Part shown: one piece after another, positions 61,274 through 64,000 of the stretch
How positions within the stretch are numbered: position 1 is the stretch's first letter
Layout of the letters: each line of letters opens with the position of its first letter
Notes under the pieces: model-generated
What the model was told of the DNA's origin: nothing
Seen by the model: the letters and a program-made list of their open reading frames with translations, nothing else
The model's database searches: none
DNA from: Diplonema japonicum
Lineage: Eukaryota; Euglenozoa; Diplonemea; Diplonemida; Diplonemidae
Reading direction: 5' to 3'
Assembly: GCA_964019335.1 (NCBI GenBank)
Contig: OZ025739.1
Coordinates: 62,001 to 126,000 of the forward strand
Length of the DNA stretch: 64,000 bases
Program-made: the position numbers and the translations under genes

Positions 61274-64000
61274 AAAAAAGGAGGGGAAAAAAAAACGTTC
61301 GGCAAAGTGGATGCGATTCAAGCTCTCTCCCGTGGCTTCACCTACCCACCCCCTAACCTCACGTTGCTTGCTTTAGCTTCTAGTGATGCGTCTTGTGCTT
61401 CGCTCACTCTGCTGTCTCAGACTCCCGCCTATCACCCCTTCCATCTCCACTTGTTGCTGCTCACAGCACACTTGGACACCGCCACAAGACAGATCCAGCG
61501 CCACTGCCGTGCTCGTCTGGCAGCGCTTGTAGCTCACCAACGTCAAAATCAGGCAGCCGAGGAAAATGGGAAACCAGAAGAATACTCTGTAAAGGTCGTG
61601 CAGAGGTGCATCAGAGTACTTATGGCGAAGGCAGAGGTGGCAAGGAGGAGGATCGCGAGGAACAAACAAGTAAGAGAACCCAAAAAACCCTCCCTCACAG
61701 TCCCCGAGTTGGACCACCTCGATGGTTTAGAAGGGACCGAGAGTGCTGCAGCAAGGAAGATCCAAGGCCACTGCCGTGTGCATCTTGCGAAACTCGAGGC
61801 CGGGAGACGTCGGAAAGCAAAGGATTGTCCCAATACTGTGATGTCGCCACGCAGCAAGGCAGGCAGTGTGCACATGTTGGCAAACGACACAGAAGAGACC
61901 GAGCACTCTGTGAAGGTTGTACAGAGGTGCATCAGGATTCTAATGGCAAAGGCAGAGGTGGCAAGGAGGAGGATCGCGAAAAACAAACAAGTAAAGGCTC
62001 CTGAGAAGCCCATCCCAACCGTCCCTGAGCTCGATGACTCAGAAGAGACTGAATGTGCTGCAGCAAGGAAGATCCAAGGTCACTGCCGTGTGCATCTTGC
62101 AAAACTTGAATCCGAGAGACGTCGAAAGGTACAACAAGGCGATCATACAGTAATGTCGCCACGCAGCAAGGCAGGCAGTGTGCACATGTTGGAAGAAGAC
62201 ACGGAAGGGACAGGTGACTACTCTGCAAGAGTGATCCAGGGTTCCATCAGGGTACTTCTAGCAAAGGCAGAGGTGGCAAGGAGAAGAATTGCGAAAAAGA
62301 GACTAGCGAAAGAACCACAAAGGCCTTCCCTTACTATCACTGAGCTTGAGGACGGCCATTTCGACATTGAAAATACTGCGGCAAGGAAGATCCAAGGTCA
62401 CTGCCGTGTGCATCTTGCAAAACTTGAATCCGAGAGACGTCGAAAGGTACAACAAGGCGATCATACAGTAATGTCGCCACGCAGCAAGGCAGGCAGTGTG
62501 CACATGTTGGAAGAAGACACGGAAGGGACGGAGGACTACTCTGCAAGAGTGATCCAATGTTCCATAAGGGTACTTCTAGCAAAGGCAGAGGTGGCAAGGA
62601 GAAGAATTGCGAGAAAGAGACTAGTGAAGGAACCACAAAGGCCTTCCCTTACTATCACTGAGCTTGAGGACGGCCATTTCGATATTGAAAATACTGCGGC
62701 AAGGAAGATCCAAGGTCACTGCCGTGTGCATCTTGCGACGCTCGAAGCCGAAAGACGGCGTACCGCGAGAGATTGTCACAGCGCAGTATCACCACGCAGC
62801 AAGGCGGGCAGTGTGTATATGCTAGAAGATGACAAAGAAGAAACAGAGGACCATTCTGCAAACGTTCTCCAGAGGTGTATCAGAATACTCATGGCTAAAG
62901 CAGAGGTGGCAAGAAGGCGAATTGCGAGGAACAACCGAAGTAAAAAACCTCTAAAGGCATCCGGCAGCGTTGCTGAGCTTGCAAGTCCGCAAGACGATGC
63001 TGCCGCAAGGAAGATACAAAACCACTGTCGCGTGCATCTTGCGAGACAAGAAGCTGAACGACGGCGGAAGGCAAAAGATGTTGCCACTACAATAGTATCG
63101 CCTCGCAGCAAGGCAGGCAGCGTGCACATGTTACGGGATGACGAAAACTACTCAGCCAATGTGGTGCAGAGGTGTATCAGGATACTTCTTGCGAAAGCAG
63201 AGGTGGCAAGAAGGAGAATTGCAACCAACAAGCACACCAAGACTCCACAAGAAGCCGCAATCACAATCACCGAGCTTCTCCTCCACCGTGAACAGTTCAG
63301 CGAAACACAAGACGATGCTGCAGCCAGGAAGATACAAAGCTACTGCCGTATACATCTCGCGAAACTGGAAGCTGAACGGCGACGGAAAGCACAAAATGTT
63401 ACAATAGCATCACCTCGCAGCAAGGCAGGCAGCGTGCACATGTTGCCAGAGGACAAACAAGAAACGGAAGAAAGAAGCTCGGCAGGGATTATCCAAGGCT
63501 GTGTTCGAATACTAAAAGCAAAGGCGGAAGTGGCAAGGAGAAGGACCGCAAGAAAAGCGAAGGAAGCACGAAACCCGTTGCCAAACCCTGCGGAGCTGGT
63601 GGACGAAGAAGTGAATGACGCGACACAAATAGTACAGAGGTGCTGCAGGATACTAGTGGCGAAAGCAGAAGTGGCGAGGAGAAGACTCGCAAGAAAACAA
63701 ATGGTCTTAAAAGCAGTGCAGGACTGCTGCAGGGTACTCCTAGCCAAGGCAGAGGTAGCAAGGCGCAGGGTCTCGAGACGACACTCTCTAGTCACAGTGA
63801 TACAGAAACATGCAAGATTTGCAATCACACGTGTAACAATAACCATGGCAAAGCAGGAGAAGAGATCTCGGGTTGGAAAGTGCATAGACGGTATTTTGAA
63901 GGCGAAGGCAGACCTGGCCCGGCACAGAGTCATGCTACGTGGCGCAAAGGTTGCAGGGGTGAAGAGCGTGCGACTGCTTCGCAAGGAGAACCACAAAACA
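61274..64000 (+). CDS. giant IQ-motif repeat protein, 5' exon unidentified and cut by window edge
   Basis: One frame is open from about 61274 to the end of the window (over 900 residues) without a stop. After about 60 residues of leader (FGKVDAIQALSRGFTYPPPN) it consists of repeats of about 100 residues, each with an IQ-like segment of the type ARKIQGHCRVHLAKLE-ERRR, a spacer SPRSKAGSVHML (six near-identical copies), and a second IQ-like segment VVQRCIRILMAKAEVARRR (nine copies of AKAEVARRR). About sixteen IQ-like helices in all; they would bind calmodulin or centrin. There is no ATG in frame near its start, so an upstream exon is needed; the preceding gene may supply it. Likely a long structural calmodulin-binding protein. 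Confidence 0.8.

Noticed and set aside
61230-61377. ATG-started frame at 61230 as the start of the IQ-repeat gene
   Set aside because: It is in another frame and stops in the leader region; the IQ frame has no ATG there.
61393-62004. 203-codon frame overlapping the IQ-repeat array, and several antisense frames in the same interval
   Set aside because: These are shadow frames of a repetitive, biased coding sequence; the IQ frame is open to the window end and matches IQ consensus repeatedly.
1-64000. CRISPR arrays, bacterial operons, tRNA or rRNA genes
   Set aside because: No regularly spaced direct repeats of CRISPR type, no ribosome-binding-site pattern, and no tRNA box A/B pair or rRNA segment could be recognised.

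Overview
The window looks like nuclear DNA of a flagellated protist with euglenozoan-type genome organisation, most likely a diplonemid. About 33 protein genes are all on the + strand across 64 kb (one doubtful minus-strand candidate). Intergenic gaps can be as short as 55 bases. Pyrimidine-rich stretches ending in AG lie just upstream of several start codons. This is the layout expected of long polycistronic transcription units resolved by spliced-leader trans-splicing. Unlike kinetoplastids, many genes also have cis-introns: I could join 27, most beginning GTAT, of roughly 20-80 bases, with a long run of A or T before the 3' AG. A dinoflagellate or other trans-splicing lineage is not excluded; no rRNA, tRNA or spliced-leader gene is visible to settle it.

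Region by region. 1-6.8 kb: a partial unknown gene, ribosomal stalk protein P1, a degenerate APH/EcKinase-like protein, an FHIP-like dynein adaptor and an acidic unknown. 8-12.2 kb: three small unknowns (one JTB-like membrane protein) and an STPG-repeat flagellar protein. 12.5-17.9 kb: a DHX34-type helicase and two basic proteins, one probably mitochondrial. 18-21.4 kb: a two-cold-shock-domain RNA-binding protein and a second STPG protein. 21.9-25.8 kb: a 2-oxoglutarate dioxygenase-like protein, EB1 and a Sel1-repeat protein. 25.8-28.0 kb is accessory DNA with a MITE-like element and a duplicated 0.27-kb unit. 28-29.8 kb: SUMO, a penta-EF-hand protein and an unknown. 30-30.6 kb is a repeat-rich block. 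32.5-47.5 kb: two membrane proteins, presequence protease, EF-hand and WD40 proteins and a kinesin. 48.3-64 kb: a double aspartate-aminotransferase fusion, a ubiquitin-like/ankyrin/CaaX protein, VPS16, a membrane-anchored DGAT2-type acyltransferase, enoyl-CoA isomerase, a lysine-rich unknown and a giant IQ-repeat protein running off the right edge.

The gene content is ordinary eukaryotic housekeeping plus flagellar/microtubule genes (two STPG proteins, EB1, kinesin, IQ repeats), endosomal traffic (FHIP, VPS16), mitochondrion (PreP, ECI) and lipid metabolism. I see no operon-like functional grouping beyond shared orientation. The most unusual signals are the homopolymer-defined intron architecture, A-rich leaders directly abutting start codons, several unusual domain fusions, and three non-coding repeat structures. 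Exon joins were made by eye from reading-frame continuity, splice dinucleotides and family similarity; none is backed by transcript data.
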